Part shown: positions 27,948 through 37,258 of the stretch, one piece after another
How the letters are laid out: each line of letters opens with the position of its first letter
How positions within the stretch are numbered: the first letter of the stretch is position 1
Source of the DNA: Bacteroidales bacterium
Lineage (GTDB): Bacteria; Bacteroidota; Bacteroidia; Bacteroidales; VadinHA17
NCBI GenBank assembly: GCA_025454815.1
Contig: JALONR010000001.1
Coordinates: forward strand, 1 to 64,000
Direction: 5' to 3'
DNA: 64,000 bases
Made by a program: the position numbers and the translations under genes
Notes under the pieces: generated by a model
Told to the model about the DNA's origin: nothing
The model's input: only the letters and a program-made list of their open reading frames with translations
Database searches by the model: none

Positions 27948-28895
27948 CTATTGTAATACAATGACTTTATTTTCTCCCTTTATCTCCATTGGCATCTGCA
28001 TACTGAACCCTGCAGCGCTGATACCCAGGGTACCGGAAATTGAAGTTTTCCCGGTCTCTTCGATCCGAAGGCCGGTGAAGGCATCAATTACCATATCAGC
28101 CCTGCTTATCCCTTTCAGGTCCCCATATGTCACGGTGGCGCCACCCGATTCAATCGGCGCAGCATTATCTGATGCCTTTATGGCTGATTCGGAGGAGATC
28201 CATGCTTTGTCTCCATCAAGGCGGTCAAGCCGGTAGGTAGTAACAATATCCAGCATCATACCGCCTGAAGTGAGCTGATTTGTAATAGTCCACTGCTCCC
28301 CTTTTGATACCTCCCTGCCGGGCAGGTAATGAGTAAACATTTCAACCATTGTCTTCAGGTTTGTTTCGCTGACCGTTTCCGCGAGCTGCTTTTTAACCTC
28401 CTGGCCCGCAGGACCCTGAATTGTAATGTTTGCAGTATCATTCAGTACCAGGCGGGGCAGGATGGCAGCATTCACAACCTCCACCGGCTTGCCTGTGTAA
28501 TCAATCTTCACATACAATGCATTCTTGCTGAGACGGTTCATTATGCATGAAAGCACATCGGCTGATTCAGATGATCTGATGTCTCCCTCATTTACCGAAC
28601 TTACGGAAACAGCTTTACCCATGGTGTTTGTATGGTTAATCAGCGTGTCAAAATGAACTTCCGCAACCATAAAATCCTGATTTGAATCGATCATCTTCAT
28701 TGACATCACATATGCGACTTTTGACTCGGTGGTTTGCTGAACCCCGTTGATTGTCTGTGTGATGGTTTGTTCGGAGGAGGACCTGAAGCGGTAAACCCGG
28801 TTTTTTTCCAGGTTCATCCTGAGGTTTGCGGTGTTCTGTCCTTTTGAGGCAACAGAGAACAGAATGATGATAACTGAAAAAAGGATCCTTTTCAT
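27948..28895 (-). CDS. secreted DUF6263-like protein
   Basis: The 315-residue protein has a signal peptide (residues 1-19, ending Ser-Lys-Gly-Gln). It is built of a repeated pattern of beta strands with Thr/Ser/Val, ending in Met-Glu-Ile-Lys-Gly-Glu and a Val-Leu-Gln terminus, as in the DUF6263 group of Bacteroidota. A longer frame extends to 29345, but its first 150 residues do not look coding; the start at 28895 (or ATG at 28901) gives the signal peptide. It is probably cotranscribed with the outer-membrane barrel gene. The function is unknown. Confidence 0.75.
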   Translation of the reverse strand: MKRILFSVIIILFSVASKGQNTANLRMNLEKNRVYRFRSSSEQTITQTINGVQQTTESKVAYVMSMKMIDSNQDFMVAEVHFDTLINHTNTMGKAVSVSSVNEGDIRSSESADVLSCIMNRLSKNALYVKIDYTGKPVEVVNAAILPRLVLNDTANITIQGPAGQEVKKQLAETVSETNLKTMVEMFTHYLPGREVSKGEQWTITNQLTSGGMMLDIVTTYRLDRLDGDKAWISSESAIKASDNAAPIESGGATVTYGDLKGISRADMVIDAFTGLRIEETGKTSISGTLGISAAGFSMQMPMEIKGENKVIVLQ

Positions 28896-29151
28896 TGGCA
28901 TGATTTTACAGGTTTTAGGAATATTGAGGTCAAAATTAGATCGGTGAGCACCGGGAAGCAATGGAGTGTCGGCAGATGGCAGATTTATGCTGGTGAACGG
29001 CGGAATCTGCTTGCCTGCCCTGTTTCCTGCCTGATCCATAACCCGGAAAGATGACCCGGAACCCCGTACGTTTAAGGGTGCTGTGATTTCAAATTCATTA
29101 TGCATTTTCAAAATCATTACTTTTATGACAATTAGACAGGAGTTGCCATAA

Positions 29152-29640
29152 ATGTTACGGAAATCAGTAATAAGATTCATTTCAGTCTGTGCAATCCTTT
29201 TACCTGCCATTGCACTGGAAGCACAGAACAGGCTTGAGATCAGCACCGGAGTCGGATTCTTTGACGGTGTCTTTGTGAAGGCAAAATACGGGAACAGGTT
29301 AGAGATAGGTATCAGCCAGGATCTTGTAAGCCAGCTGCATACCACCGGCCTGGAGATCTATTACCGCATACCGCGAAGATACGAGCCTGCCAATCCGGGT
29401 CCCTTCTACATAATGTGCGGATTCAGCACAACCTTCTTTGGAAAAGGATATGATACATTTGAAAAGAGTTTCATTTATCCCAGGATGGGCAGATCATTCA
29501 TCCTCTCACGACGGAGCGGCAGGGCCGGACTGAATATTGACCTCGGTGTTTCCTTTCTCCGAAGCACCAATCCTCCCGGGGATTACATTACAGATTTCAT
29601 TCCCTTTTCGGGCAGCGCAGGCTTCTTTTACAGATTCTGA
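29152..29640 (+). CDS. small outer-membrane beta-barrel-like protein
   Basis: The 162-residue product has a signal peptide (cut after Ala-Leu-Glu-Ala-Gln). Amphipathic strands with aromatic girdles follow, and the protein ends in Phe-Phe-Tyr-Arg-Phe, the C-terminal Phe typical of outer-membrane barrels folded by BamA. An AGGAG Shine-Dalgarno element lies about 9 nt before the ATG. It is divergent from the DUF6263-like gene. The function is unknown. Confidence 0.7.
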   Translation: MLRKSVIRFISVCAILLPAIALEAQNRLEISTGVGFFDGVFVKAKYGNRLEIGISQDLVSQLHTTGLEIYYRIPRRYEPANPGPFYIMCGFSTTFFGKGYDTFEKSFIYPRMGRSFILSRRSGRAGLNIDLGVSFLRSTNPPGDYITDFIPFSGSAGFFYRF

Positions 29641-29693
29641 AAATCCGCCGCACAGTTGTTTTTTTCACAATATCTTACCTAACAAACAAATCC

Positions 29694-30755
29694 ATGTCAA
29701 TGCTCTTCACCCCGCTCACCATAAGGAATATATCTCTGCCAAACCGAATCGTAATGTCTCCCATGTGCCAGTATTCTGCCAGGGGCGGACATGCCGGCGA
29801 CTGGCATGTTGTGCATTACGGAACCAGGGCTGCAGGAGGTACTGCCCTGATTATTGTGGAAGCAACGTCTGTATGGCCCGAGGGGAGGATAACTCCCGGA
29901 GATTTGGGGCTATGGAGCGATGAACATATTCCTGGTCTCCGCAGGGTGGCGGACTTTGTTAAAAGCCTGGGTTCCGTACCCGGAATACAGCTTGCGCATG
30001 CAGGCAGGAAAGCATCTTGCGCCCTTCCCTGGGAAGGAGGAAAACAACTTGACCTGAAACAGGGCGGATGGGAGACAGTTGCCCCTTCGGCCATCCCCTT
30101 CAGCCCGGGAGAAAGAGCTCCGGGAGCAGCTGACAGGATATGCCTGGACAGGATAATTGAAGGATTCAGGGATGCAGCCAGACGGGCGCTTAAGGCCGGG
30201 TTCATGGTTGCAGAGATACACAGCGCCCACGGATACCTGCTGCAGGAGTTCCTTTCACCCATCAGCAACAAACGGACCGATGACTACGGCGGATCATTTG
30301 AAAACCGCACCAGGCTGCTCCTGCGGGTGACTGAGGCCGTCAGGTCTGTATGGCCCGATGAGTACCCTCTTTTTATAAGGATATCCTCAACCGAATGGAC
30401 CGAAGGAGGATGGACCCCCGAAGAGAGCATCAGGCTGGCACCGCTCCTGCAGAAGGCCGGTGCAGACCTGATCGACTGCTCATCGGGAGGAAATATTTAT
30501 AATGCGAAGATACCCTTCGGACCAAACTACCAGGTTCCGTTCGCAGAAATGGTTAAAAAGTCGGGGATCCTAACAGGGGCTGTTGGCATGATCACCCGAA
30601 CCGGACAGGCAGAGGAGATCCTTGAGGAGAATAAAGCCGACCTGATACTGATGGGCAGGGAGCTGCTGCGCAACCCATATTTCCCGCTGAAGGCAGCGGC
30701 AGAGCTTGGAACGGAAATAAACTGGCCTCTGCAATACCTCAGGGCAAAATCCTGA
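29694..30755 (+). CDS. OYE-family NADH:flavin oxidoreductase (YqjM-like)
   Basis: The 353-residue protein is a TIM-barrel old-yellow-enzyme homologue. It has the start Met-Leu-Phe-Thr-Pro, the motif Val-Met-Ser-Pro-Met-Cys-Gln-Tyr (active-site Cys of the YqjM group), His-Ala-Gly-Arg-Lys, the substrate-binding His in Ile-His-Ser-Ala-His-Gly-Tyr, and the FMN phosphate loop Leu-Met-Gly-Arg-Glu-Leu-Leu. It uses FMN and NADPH to reduce activated alkenes such as enones. The gene starts 53 bp after the small barrel gene on the same strand and faces the antiporter gene. No pathway partners are evident. Confidence 0.92.
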   Translation: MSMLFTPLTIRNISLPNRIVMSPMCQYSARGGHAGDWHVVHYGTRAAGGTALIIVEATSVWPEGRITPGDLGLWSDEHIPGLRRVADFVKSLGSVPGIQLAHAGRKASCALPWEGGKQLDLKQGGWETVAPSAIPFSPGERAPGAADRICLDRIIEGFRDAARRALKAGFMVAEIHSAHGYLLQEFLSPISNKRTDDYGGSFENRTRLLLRVTEAVRSVWPDEYPLFIRISSTEWTEGGWTPEESIRLAPLLQKAGADLIDCSSGGNIYNAKIPFGPNYQVPFAEMVKKSGILTGAVGMITRTGQAEEILEENKADLILMGRELLRNPYFPLKAAAELGTEINWPLQYLRAKS

Positions 30756-30867
30756 CAGATGGCATCAGCAGGGCTGACCGGTAATGCTCTCCTGCCCTTG
30801 GTACGGACCATTCATCCTGTTCTCCGGAGGCACACATCGCGGAAGCTGCCCATGGACAGCTAAATAT

Positions 30868-32085
30868 TCAGATATTCTGTTGATCAGTCTTTTCCGGAGC
30901 CGGTACATACACCCGTTTCTTCTTCCCCGGTGAGATTATATTACCAAGCATCATGGCCAGCAGGCTCATCAGTATCACCAGGGTAATCACCTCGGTATTG
31001 ACCTCCGGGATCATATAGGCAGCCGGAATGCTGAGGAAGAGAAGAATGGTAATAAGCCCCCTGGGGGCGAAAAGAACAAGTGACATGTTTTTAACTCCAA
31101 TGACAAAACGGAAAAAGAGCCACCTGATGAGCAGTATTCCCGCCGTGATGACCAGGGCAATAAGGAGGTTTGAAGGGAGAAATATTCCTTCCACGGAAGT
31201 ATAGTATCCAAAGATTATGAAGAAAAAAGATCTTACCAGGAATGTGAGTTCACCAAGGATTTTCCTGAACGCTTCCAGGTCCCTGTTGAATTTATCAAAC
31301 TCCACATATCTTTTAATGAATGTATTCTCCACAAACCTTGAATTTGACAGTGCAAGGCCGAAGACAAGAACCAGCAGAAGAGCCGGGAGGTGGTACAGCT
31401 CTGCAAGGACATATACCAGTATCACGAAAGTCATGATGATGACATAGTTGATATGATAACTTACCTTGTGCAGCATTATGGCCAGTCCGGTGGTAGTCAC
31501 CACGGCAATGACTACTGTTGCCAGGCCGGCCGCAAGATAATGTCCCACGCCTCCCGAAGCCTCAGACAGGCTGAAGAGGATAAAATCAAATGCCATAATC
31601 CCGAAAATATCAGAGAAGGAGCTTTCATAGACAATGAATTCCTTCTCCCTTGAGCTGAGACTGACAGCAGAGGGAATGGCAACGGCGCTGCTGATAATCC
31701 CGAGGGGAATCGTGCTCAGTATGGCAGACAGGGTTGAGTGGTTGAAAACCTTAACCAGGACCAGCGAACCTGCAGTGACTACAAGTGCAAGAAGGACGAA
31801 TGCCGAAAGGACCGAGTCACGAAGCAGCCTGGCCTTTTTCCTTTCGAGTTTCAGGTCAAGGCTTGCATCAAGTACAATCATTACCAGCCCCAGCGTGCCA
31901 ATCAATGGCAGCAAAGGCCTGAAGTTGGGTATCTCAAGCCCGGTAGACTTCGTTATCAGCTGCAACCCTATTCCGAGACCGATCAGTAAAATGACCCCAG
32001 GAATCCTCGAATACCGGCCTGTGATATCAAACAGGTATGAGAGGATGATTATTACGCAGAGTACCAGTATTATGTAATTTGTCAT
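30868..32085 (-). CDS. cation:proton antiporter (CPA type)
   Basis: The 405-residue protein has about 12 hydrophobic helices covering the whole length, including a helix with Leu-Asp-Ala-Ser-Leu-Asp and another with Ser-Ser-Phe-Ser-Asp-Ile-Phe-Gly (acidic residues within the membrane, as in ion-binding sites). It ends in a charged tail. There is no TrkA-N/KefC regulatory domain. These exchange Na+ or K+ for H+ in the inner membrane. It lies 92 bp after the endonuclease IV gene on the same strand. Confidence 0.8.
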   Translation of the reverse strand: MTNYIILVLCVIIILSYLFDITGRYSRIPGVILLIGLGIGLQLITKSTGLEIPNFRPLLPLIGTLGLVMIVLDASLDLKLERKKARLLRDSVLSAFVLLALVVTAGSLVLVKVFNHSTLSAILSTIPLGIISSAVAIPSAVSLSSREKEFIVYESSFSDIFGIMAFDFILFSLSEASGGVGHYLAAGLATVVIAVVTTTGLAIMLHKVSYHINYVIIMTFVILVYVLAELYHLPALLLVLVFGLALSNSRFVENTFIKRYVEFDKFNRDLEAFRKILGELTFLVRSFFFIIFGYYTSVEGIFLPSNLLIALVITAGILLIRWLFFRFVIGVKNMSLVLFAPRGLITILLFLSIPAAYMIPEVNTEVITLVILMSLLAMMLGNIISPGKKKRVYVPAPEKTDQQNI

Positions 32086-32177
32086 GTCTGTTCAAATCAT
32101 CATCATCCAACCGGAGGGGGCAACCATCCCCGGACCTGCGGTTCATACCCTCTCCGGAGGTGCATACCCTTTCCGGC

Positions 32178-33020
32178 CTACCTCTGAAGGGAGTAGAGAA
32201 ACCTGATCTCCTCTGCCCAGAGGGTCTCCTCGGGAGTTTCAAGAATGAGGGGCATGTCATCAAAACGAGGGTCATTCATGATCAGCCTGAAAACCTCATC
32301 TCCCAGTTCTCCCCTGTGCAGGCTGTCATGCCTGTCAACCCGGGACCCGAATGCTTTTTTGGACTCATTCAGATGCATTCCCTTCAGATATTTGAATCCT
32401 ACAATCCTGTCAAAATCGTCAAAGACCCTTTCAAATCCTTCAGCCGTGCTGAGGTCATATCCTGAGGTAAAGGCATGGCACGTATCTATGCACACTCCCA
32501 CCCTGCTTTTATCATCAACCCGGTCAATTATATGCTTCAGGTGTTCAAACCGATATCCCAGGTTTGTGCCCTGGCCTGCAGTGTTTTCTATCACAGCAAT
32601 CACGCCGCTGGTTCGTTCAAGGGCAATGTTTACAGATTCAGCTATTATGTCAAGACATTGCTCCTCGGTAATCTTGCCCAGGTGGCTTCCCGGGTGGAAA
32701 TTGAGCCTGTCAAGACCGAGCTGCTCACACCGCTGCATCTCATCAATGAATGAGTGGCGTGAACGTCCCAGTCCATCCGGATCAGGACTGCCGAGGTTTA
32801 TCAGGTAACTGTCATGGGGGAGTATCTGGTGAGGTTTGAAGTCAAACTCCTCACACCGCTTCCTGAAGGCATCAATGCTCTTTTTTGTAAGTGGCGGCGC
32901 TACCCACTGTTTCTGGTTTTTGGTAAAGAAGGCAAATGCCCTTGCTCCCACCTCATTTGCGTTCAGGGGTGCGTTTTCCACACCGCCTGATGCGCTTATG
33001 TGTGCTCCTACATATTTCAT
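32178..33020 (-). CDS. nfo: endonuclease IV (AP endonuclease)
   Basis: The 280-residue protein has the full set of zinc-ligand motifs in order: Gly-Ala-His-Ile-Ser, His-Pro-Gly-Ser-His, Ile-Glu-Asn-Thr-Ala-Gly-Gln-Gly, Cys-Ile-Asp-Thr-Cys-His, His-Leu-Asn-Glu-Ser-Lys and Leu-Glu-Thr-Pro. It cuts DNA at abasic sites during base excision repair. It starts only 15 bp after the usher-like gene on the same strand, so it may be transcribed as the last part of the fibre operon, which would be an unusual partner. Confidence 0.95.
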   Translation of the reverse strand: MKYVGAHISASGGVENAPLNANEVGARAFAFFTKNQKQWVAPPLTKKSIDAFRKRCEEFDFKPHQILPHDSYLINLGSPDPDGLGRSRHSFIDEMQRCEQLGLDRLNFHPGSHLGKITEEQCLDIIAESVNIALERTSGVIAVIENTAGQGTNLGYRFEHLKHIIDRVDDKSRVGVCIDTCHAFTSGYDLSTAEGFERVFDDFDRIVGFKYLKGMHLNESKKAFGSRVDRHDSLHRGELGDEVFRLIMNDPRFDDMPLILETPEETLWAEEIRFLYSLQR

Positions 33021-33035
33021 GATGTTATCTTATGT

Positions 33036-36000
33036 CTATCGCTCTGTAAGCGGTTTTTCATAGACAAAGATATCAGTGAATCCCAATCCTGCAAGTTCCG
33101 GATAATAGGGATATGTCTCCTCCCTTGTGTAGAAGCCTGTTATAACCACCCTCCAGGTGCCCCATTCTTCAAGTATCTGCACCGGCATACTGATCCGGCG
33201 TTCAATCCGCTGTTTAGCTCGTTCTGCCTCTCTGAGCCTGTAATAACTGCCTGCATGCAGCACAAATCTCGGGGCCGGCGGGGGTGTCGGAGCCACTTCC
33301 TCAAAAATCACCGGCTGGTCAGGAATTATTTCAGGCTGAACATCCTGTACGGGCTCTATAACCTTCTCCTCTGCGGGGATCTCAACAACAGGGGCTGGAA
33401 CAGGCGGAACAACAGTTGCCAGTCCTGTTTCCGACTCGTGGAGAACGGTGATATTCTCAAATCCGTACTTTCTGAGCAACGGGATAAATTCCCTCACCTC
33501 ACTGGTGTCGGCAAACCCGGATATCTGCACCTTGAACAGGCCTCCCTCATTCCGTATGGTCACCAGTTTCTCCGCGGCAGCAAGGAGCCTGTCGCTCATG
33601 GTGACGGTCTCCTCCAGGGTGCCGAAGGCACCGAGCTGCACCGTTGTACCGGCAATTACAACCGGCATTGGTTCTTCTGTGATCGTCTCACTCACCACAG
33701 CAAGCGAATCTTCCTTCGTGGTGGTTATCCATTCTCCCTTGACCGCCCTGTTGGAGATCACCCATATCTCGGTTATGCCCTGGTCGTGTATTACGGGTAT
33801 GTATTTCTCAAGGTCCCCACGGTCACTGAAGCCTGTGATGCGAACCTTCCAGAAACCATCCTCCTCGAAGAGTTCCACATTCTTGTCAAGAGCCCCTTCG
33901 ACCTTGTTCTTCATTATCTCAGCATAGATCCTGTTGCGGAATGCCCCGAACTGGACGGCATAATAATCTTCGGTTATTGTTACCAGTTCACGGGTAACCT
34001 CATGAATGACAAGGTAAGAGGTATCTTTTGCGGCAGGTATGCCCGGCAGTGTCCGGATATCGGTCACAGCAGCGGAATCAGGCATTATGACCATCTCGGT
34101 GGCAATGTCCGGTTTCCTCAGGGTAAAGTCGAGATTCTCAATATAATCGCCTTCGCTGTTGCTCATGATACTGAAGACAATCGAATCGGGTTCTGAAACC
34201 AGGCCCAGCCTCCGTAACTGGGAAGAATCAACCCTGACCTGGTATAATCCGGGTGCCAGGCCGAAATAGCTGAAGTAACCATCCTCCTCGGTCAGGGATC
34301 TTCCTGCAACAGCGCCGGAACTGTTGTGGAAGCTAACAATTATCCGTCCGATTCCTCTCCTGATTCCCTTTTCCTCAACCTTAACAGTACCGGTTGCCTC
34401 TCCTCTCACAAAAACCGGTATCTCTATCAGCTTGAGCATGTTAGGATCAGCCACTACGGCGTATGATTTCTTTTCAAGGCGCCACGAGATGTTTTCAAAA
34501 CTGCTTTCGTCTATTTCAAGATAGTACTTCACATATGGCTCGAGTCCGGTGATGTGGATTGTGGAATCCCTGTCATTGTGTTCGAGCGTTCCGCTGCTTG
34601 ACCTGACATTCAGCCTTGAAACTTTTGGTTCCCCGGCATCACGGGTTCCGTTGACATTGAAGTCGAGGAATGCAATGACGGAAATACCACCCCTGCCCAC
34701 GTTGGTACGGTTGTCAGCCTTAAGCCATCCCGTTGGTCTGTCATTAATTAAGCTGCCCCTTGCGTACTGAACAAAAGTTGATTCCCTGTTTGTCTGCCTT
34801 GCAGAAAGGCCGGTCTGTGCAAACGCAAAGTCGTACCGTATGCCAATCTCGCCCATCGTGATGTTATGCCTGAAGTTTCTTTCCCAGGAAAGATTGACGT
34901 ATCCCCTTTCAAACACTCTCTTCTCAAGACCAAGCTTTGAAGTCACAAACTCCCTGTCGGTATAGTTGAACTGTGCCTGGGGCATAATCAGAAACTCGCC
35001 GGGAAGCCTGATGGCAAGAGAAAGCATGCTGTAGATACTGGGGTCATTCTCACCGGCGAAGATGCCATATGTGGTCAGATTGGTGTTAACTCCCAGGATT
35101 GAGCCCGCCAAAAGCCATTCGGCAGTGCTGTAATTTGCAGCCGGAAGGACTATCTGGTAATATGATAATCTGGAATAGGCGGTGAATTTCTTTATCCTGA
35201 ACGGGATGGAGAGGGCTGCCCGCCGTTCCTCAAGGTAGTTGAAGCTGATGGCTCTCTGGTCCCTGTCGTACCGTATATAATCAAGATCCATCTGGATATT
35301 CGACGGAAACCGGTATGATAATCTTCCGCGGGCACGCACACCATGGGTGTATTCTCCTGAGAGCAGTACATTTCCCGGCAGCCGGAGCGATGCATTCACA
35401 AAGGGCATAACAGGTGTGGCCGATACTGATGAAAGATACTCTGCGCCTCCTCCCAGGGTCAGGAACCTGGTGGCACCATAATTTATTGCGGCCCTCGAGA
35501 ATCGGCTCCAGACAGAGTCTTCAACTACCCCTGCACTAACGGTATACTCCAGCTCTCTATGAGGAATGAAATTGTAAGGAATGGTAAGGTTTTGTTCCCT
35601 CGTACGCTCCTCACCCCAGGGACCATAGTACTTTAATTTAACCATAGTATTGCCGTAAACAAGGGGAACTTCGAAGGTAAAAAAACCGGAAGCATCAGCC
35701 TTGACATAGTCAACAAGCACGTTGTTCACATAAAGCTCCACGGTCCACCCCGGTTCTGTATTATCGGTCAGGATATAGGTCCCGAATGATCGCCTGAAAG
35801 TGGTGGGTGTATTGGTAAGCTGGACCCCTATTACCGGGTCATAAATTGATGCTGTGGCATTTGTGGTTATTTTCCCGGCCATAACCTGGCGCAGGAATGT
35901 ACGGTCATTGTTTACATGACGCCAAAGGTAATACTGTTGCTTTTCAAGGAATGGATCACCGGTATAATAGTTGAGTGAGGCAGTTGCCTCTCCGCCTGCA

Positions 36001-36707
36001 ATTACAGACCCAAGCGACAGGTTAAGCCTGGCCTGGGAACGGGCTCCGGGTTGTTCTATTGCATAGACTGACCAGTCGGCCATTCCGAATCGAAAACCCG
36101 GGTAACTTCTTCCAACGGTGGTGTCTACCTGGATCTCCCCTTTCAGCCGCGTCATCCCTGCCCTCATTTCGGCAAGTTTCATCTCCCTGATCCTGGGCAG
36201 TTCCTGTTTTGTCTCAACAGTGACAGTAAGTTCACGAATGGAGAACCGGCAATCAAGCCCGAACACCCTGCCATACCAGGGAAGCTTCAGGTAAAGACCA
36301 CTCTCCGATCTTACCAGGTCTCCCTCCCCGAGCGGCCAGGTCCGGCCCTCATAAATAATCTGGTTACCTGGCCTGTCAATGGTATATGTTGCTTCAGGAT
36401 TTATAAAAAACCCGCTTATAATATCATTATTTTCATTCGGGACATTTCTTATACTGAGGAAATCGAAAAAGCCTGGAACAGAGAGATATACATCGCCACC
36501 CCTGATAAGGGCATCGGTCTCCCCCATCCCTGCATAGGGGAGCTTTACATAAACCGATATCTCATCGTAAAGAGGCTCGTCCTGGGCATTTGTCGCAGGA
36601 TAAATGAAGAACAGCAGAGCCAGGGCAACCAGGAGACGGTACTTTCTCAATACCGTAAAATTGAATCTTCGGTTTTCAATCCTTGTATGTACCCTCCGGT
36701 TCTTCAT
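33036..36707 (-). CDS. usher-like outer-membrane protein fused to three SPOR domains
   Basis: The 1223-residue protein has a signal peptide (ending Asn-Ala-Gln) and an N-terminal beta-rich domain (to about 150). A barrel-like region (about 160-660) is interrupted at about 310-390 by a domain resembling the usher plug: Gly-Trp-Thr-Val-Glu-Leu-Tyr-Val-Asn-Asn, then Gly-Phe-Phe-Thr-Phe, Tyr-Gly-Pro-Trp-Gly and Ile-Pro-Tyr-Asn-Phe-Ile-Pro. An Ig-like domain starts at about 675 with Phe-Leu-Asp-Phe-Asn-Val-Asn-Gly-Thr-Arg-Asp, like CS1-type ushers. A CNA-B-like domain (about 775-850) follows. Three SPOR domains lie near residues 915, 1020 and 1145 (Val-Gln-Phe-Gly-Ala-Phe, Val-Gln-Leu-Gly-Ala-Phe, Leu-His-Ala-Gly-Ser-Tyr). 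Ushers thread chaperone-bound subunits through the outer membrane; SPOR domains bind bare peptidoglycan. The usher call rests on pattern resemblance plus neighbours. Confidence 0.75.
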   Translation of the reverse strand: MKNRRVHTRIENRRFNFTVLRKYRLLVALALLFFIYPATNAQDEPLYDEISVYVKLPYAGMGETDALIRGGDVYLSVPGFFDFLSIRNVPNENNDIISGFFINPEATYTIDRPGNQIIYEGRTWPLGEGDLVRSESGLYLKLPWYGRVFGLDCRFSIRELTVTVETKQELPRIREMKLAEMRAGMTRLKGEIQVDTTVGRSYPGFRFGMADWSVYAIEQPGARSQARLNLSLGSVIAGGEATASLNYYTGDPFLEKQQYYLWRHVNNDRTFLRQVMAGKITTNATASIYDPVIGVQLTNTPTTFRRSFGTYILTDNTEPGWTVELYVNNVLVDYVKADASGFFTFEVPLVYGNTMVKLKYYGPWGEERTREQNLTIPYNFIPHRELEYTVSAGVVEDSVWSRFSRAAINYGATRFLTLGGGAEYLSSVSATPVMPFVNASLRLPGNVLLSGEYTHGVRARGRLSYRFPSNIQMDLDYIRYDRDQRAISFNYLEERRAALSIPFRIKKFTAYSRLSYYQIVLPAANYSTAEWLLAGSILGVNTNLTTYGIFAGENDPSIYSMLSLAIRLPGEFLIMPQAQFNYTDREFVTSKLGLEKRVFERGYVNLSWERNFRHNITMGEIGIRYDFAFAQTGLSARQTNRESTFVQYARGSLINDRPTGWLKADNRTNVGRGGISVIAFLDFNVNGTRDAGEPKVSRLNVRSSSGTLEHNDRDSTIHITGLEPYVKYYLEIDESSFENISWRLEKKSYAVVADPNMLKLIEIPVFVRGEATGTVKVEEKGIRRGIGRIIVSFHNSSGAVAGRSLTEEDGYFSYFGLAPGLYQVRVDSSQLRRLGLVSEPDSIVFSIMSNSEGDYIENLDFTLRKPDIATEMVIMPDSAAVTDIRTLPGIPAAKDTSYLVIHEVTRELVTITEDYYAVQFGAFRNRIYAEIMKNKVEGALDKNVELFEEDGFWKVRITGFSDRGDLEKYIPVIHDQGITEIWVISNRAVKGEWITTTKEDSLAVVSETITEEPMPVVIAGTTVQLGAFGTLEETVTMSDRLLAAAEKLVTIRNEGGLFKVQISGFADTSEVREFIPLLRKYGFENITVLHESETGLATVVPPVPAPVVEIPAEEKVIEPVQDVQPEIIPDQPVIFEEVAPTPPPAPRFVLHAGSYYRLREAERAKQRIERRISMPVQILEEWGTWRVVITGFYTREETYPYYPELAGLGFTDIFVYEKPLTER

Positions 36708-36727
36708 GTTGGTTTTTCAGGCAGTTC

Positions 36728-37258
36728 CTATTCCCTAACAAGTGTTATGGTGAAACTGCCGGTATATGTGCCGGGCGGATTTGATCCGATATTACCGACA
36801 GTAAGGATACCTCCAACAAGCAGCGTTGTCTGTTGTGGCCATGGAAGGGTTGTTACAAATGGAGAAACAGGTTGTGATCCGGATATCTGGAGTGTGATTG
36901 TGCCTCCTCCGCTACCCGAAAGGGTAACTGGCGGGGTAGCCAGAAGAGAAAGGACAGTTCCGGGATTTGCCCTTACATAAAACATGGCAGGAGCATAGGT
37001 ATAACCCAGTGAAAGCAACACAACGCTCCCGGAAGAACTCCTGGTGCCTGAAGGAGTAATGGTAATGGTTCCTCCCGAAATGCCAGGGGAGAATGCTCCG
37101 AAGGCAAGCGGCTGTGAGGGATTTGCGGTAATAATCACCGGCCTCGGCGGTGGTTCCTGGGCTTTCACGGACACTGTCATGCCCAGAAATAACGCCGTGG
37201 TCAGGATTATAAGTAACCGGCCTGGACGTTTTGTTTTATGTGTGCTGTTCTTCATCAT
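36728..37258 (-). CDS. DUF4402-type pilin-like subunit (third, distal)
   Basis: The 176-residue protein has a signal peptide (cut after Val-Lys-Ala-Gln) and a DUF4402-like beta-sandwich: Leu-Ala-Phe-Gly-Ala-Phe-Ser-Pro-Gly, Gly-Gly-Thr-Ile-Thr-Ile, Gly-Thr-Arg-Ser-Ser-Ser-Gly-Ser-Val, Phe-Tyr-Val-Arg-Ala-Asn-Pro-Gly, then the ending Pro-Gly-Thr-Tyr-Thr-Gly-Ser-Phe-Thr-Ile-Thr. Only about 21 residues, with a Pro run, lie before the first core strand, shorter than in the other two subunits. The start (ATG at 37258, or 37255) overlaps the stop of the giant adhesin, and the usher-like gene starts 20 bp after its end. It may be a tip, base or adaptor subunit. Confidence 0.85.
   Translation of the reverse strand: MMKNSTHKTKRPGRLLIILTTALFLGMTVSVKAQEPPPRPVIITANPSQPLAFGAFSPGISGGTITITPSGTRSSSGSVVLLSLGYTYAPAMFYVRANPGTVLSLLATPPVTLSGSGGGTITLQISGSQPVSPFVTTLPWPQQTTLLVGGILTVGNIGSNPPGTYTGSFTITLVRE

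Noticed and set aside
28896-29345. Longer N-terminus of the DUF6263-like gene
   Set aside because: The added 150 residues have no signal peptide and overlap the divergent barrel gene; the ATG at 28895 or 28901 gives a proper signal peptide.
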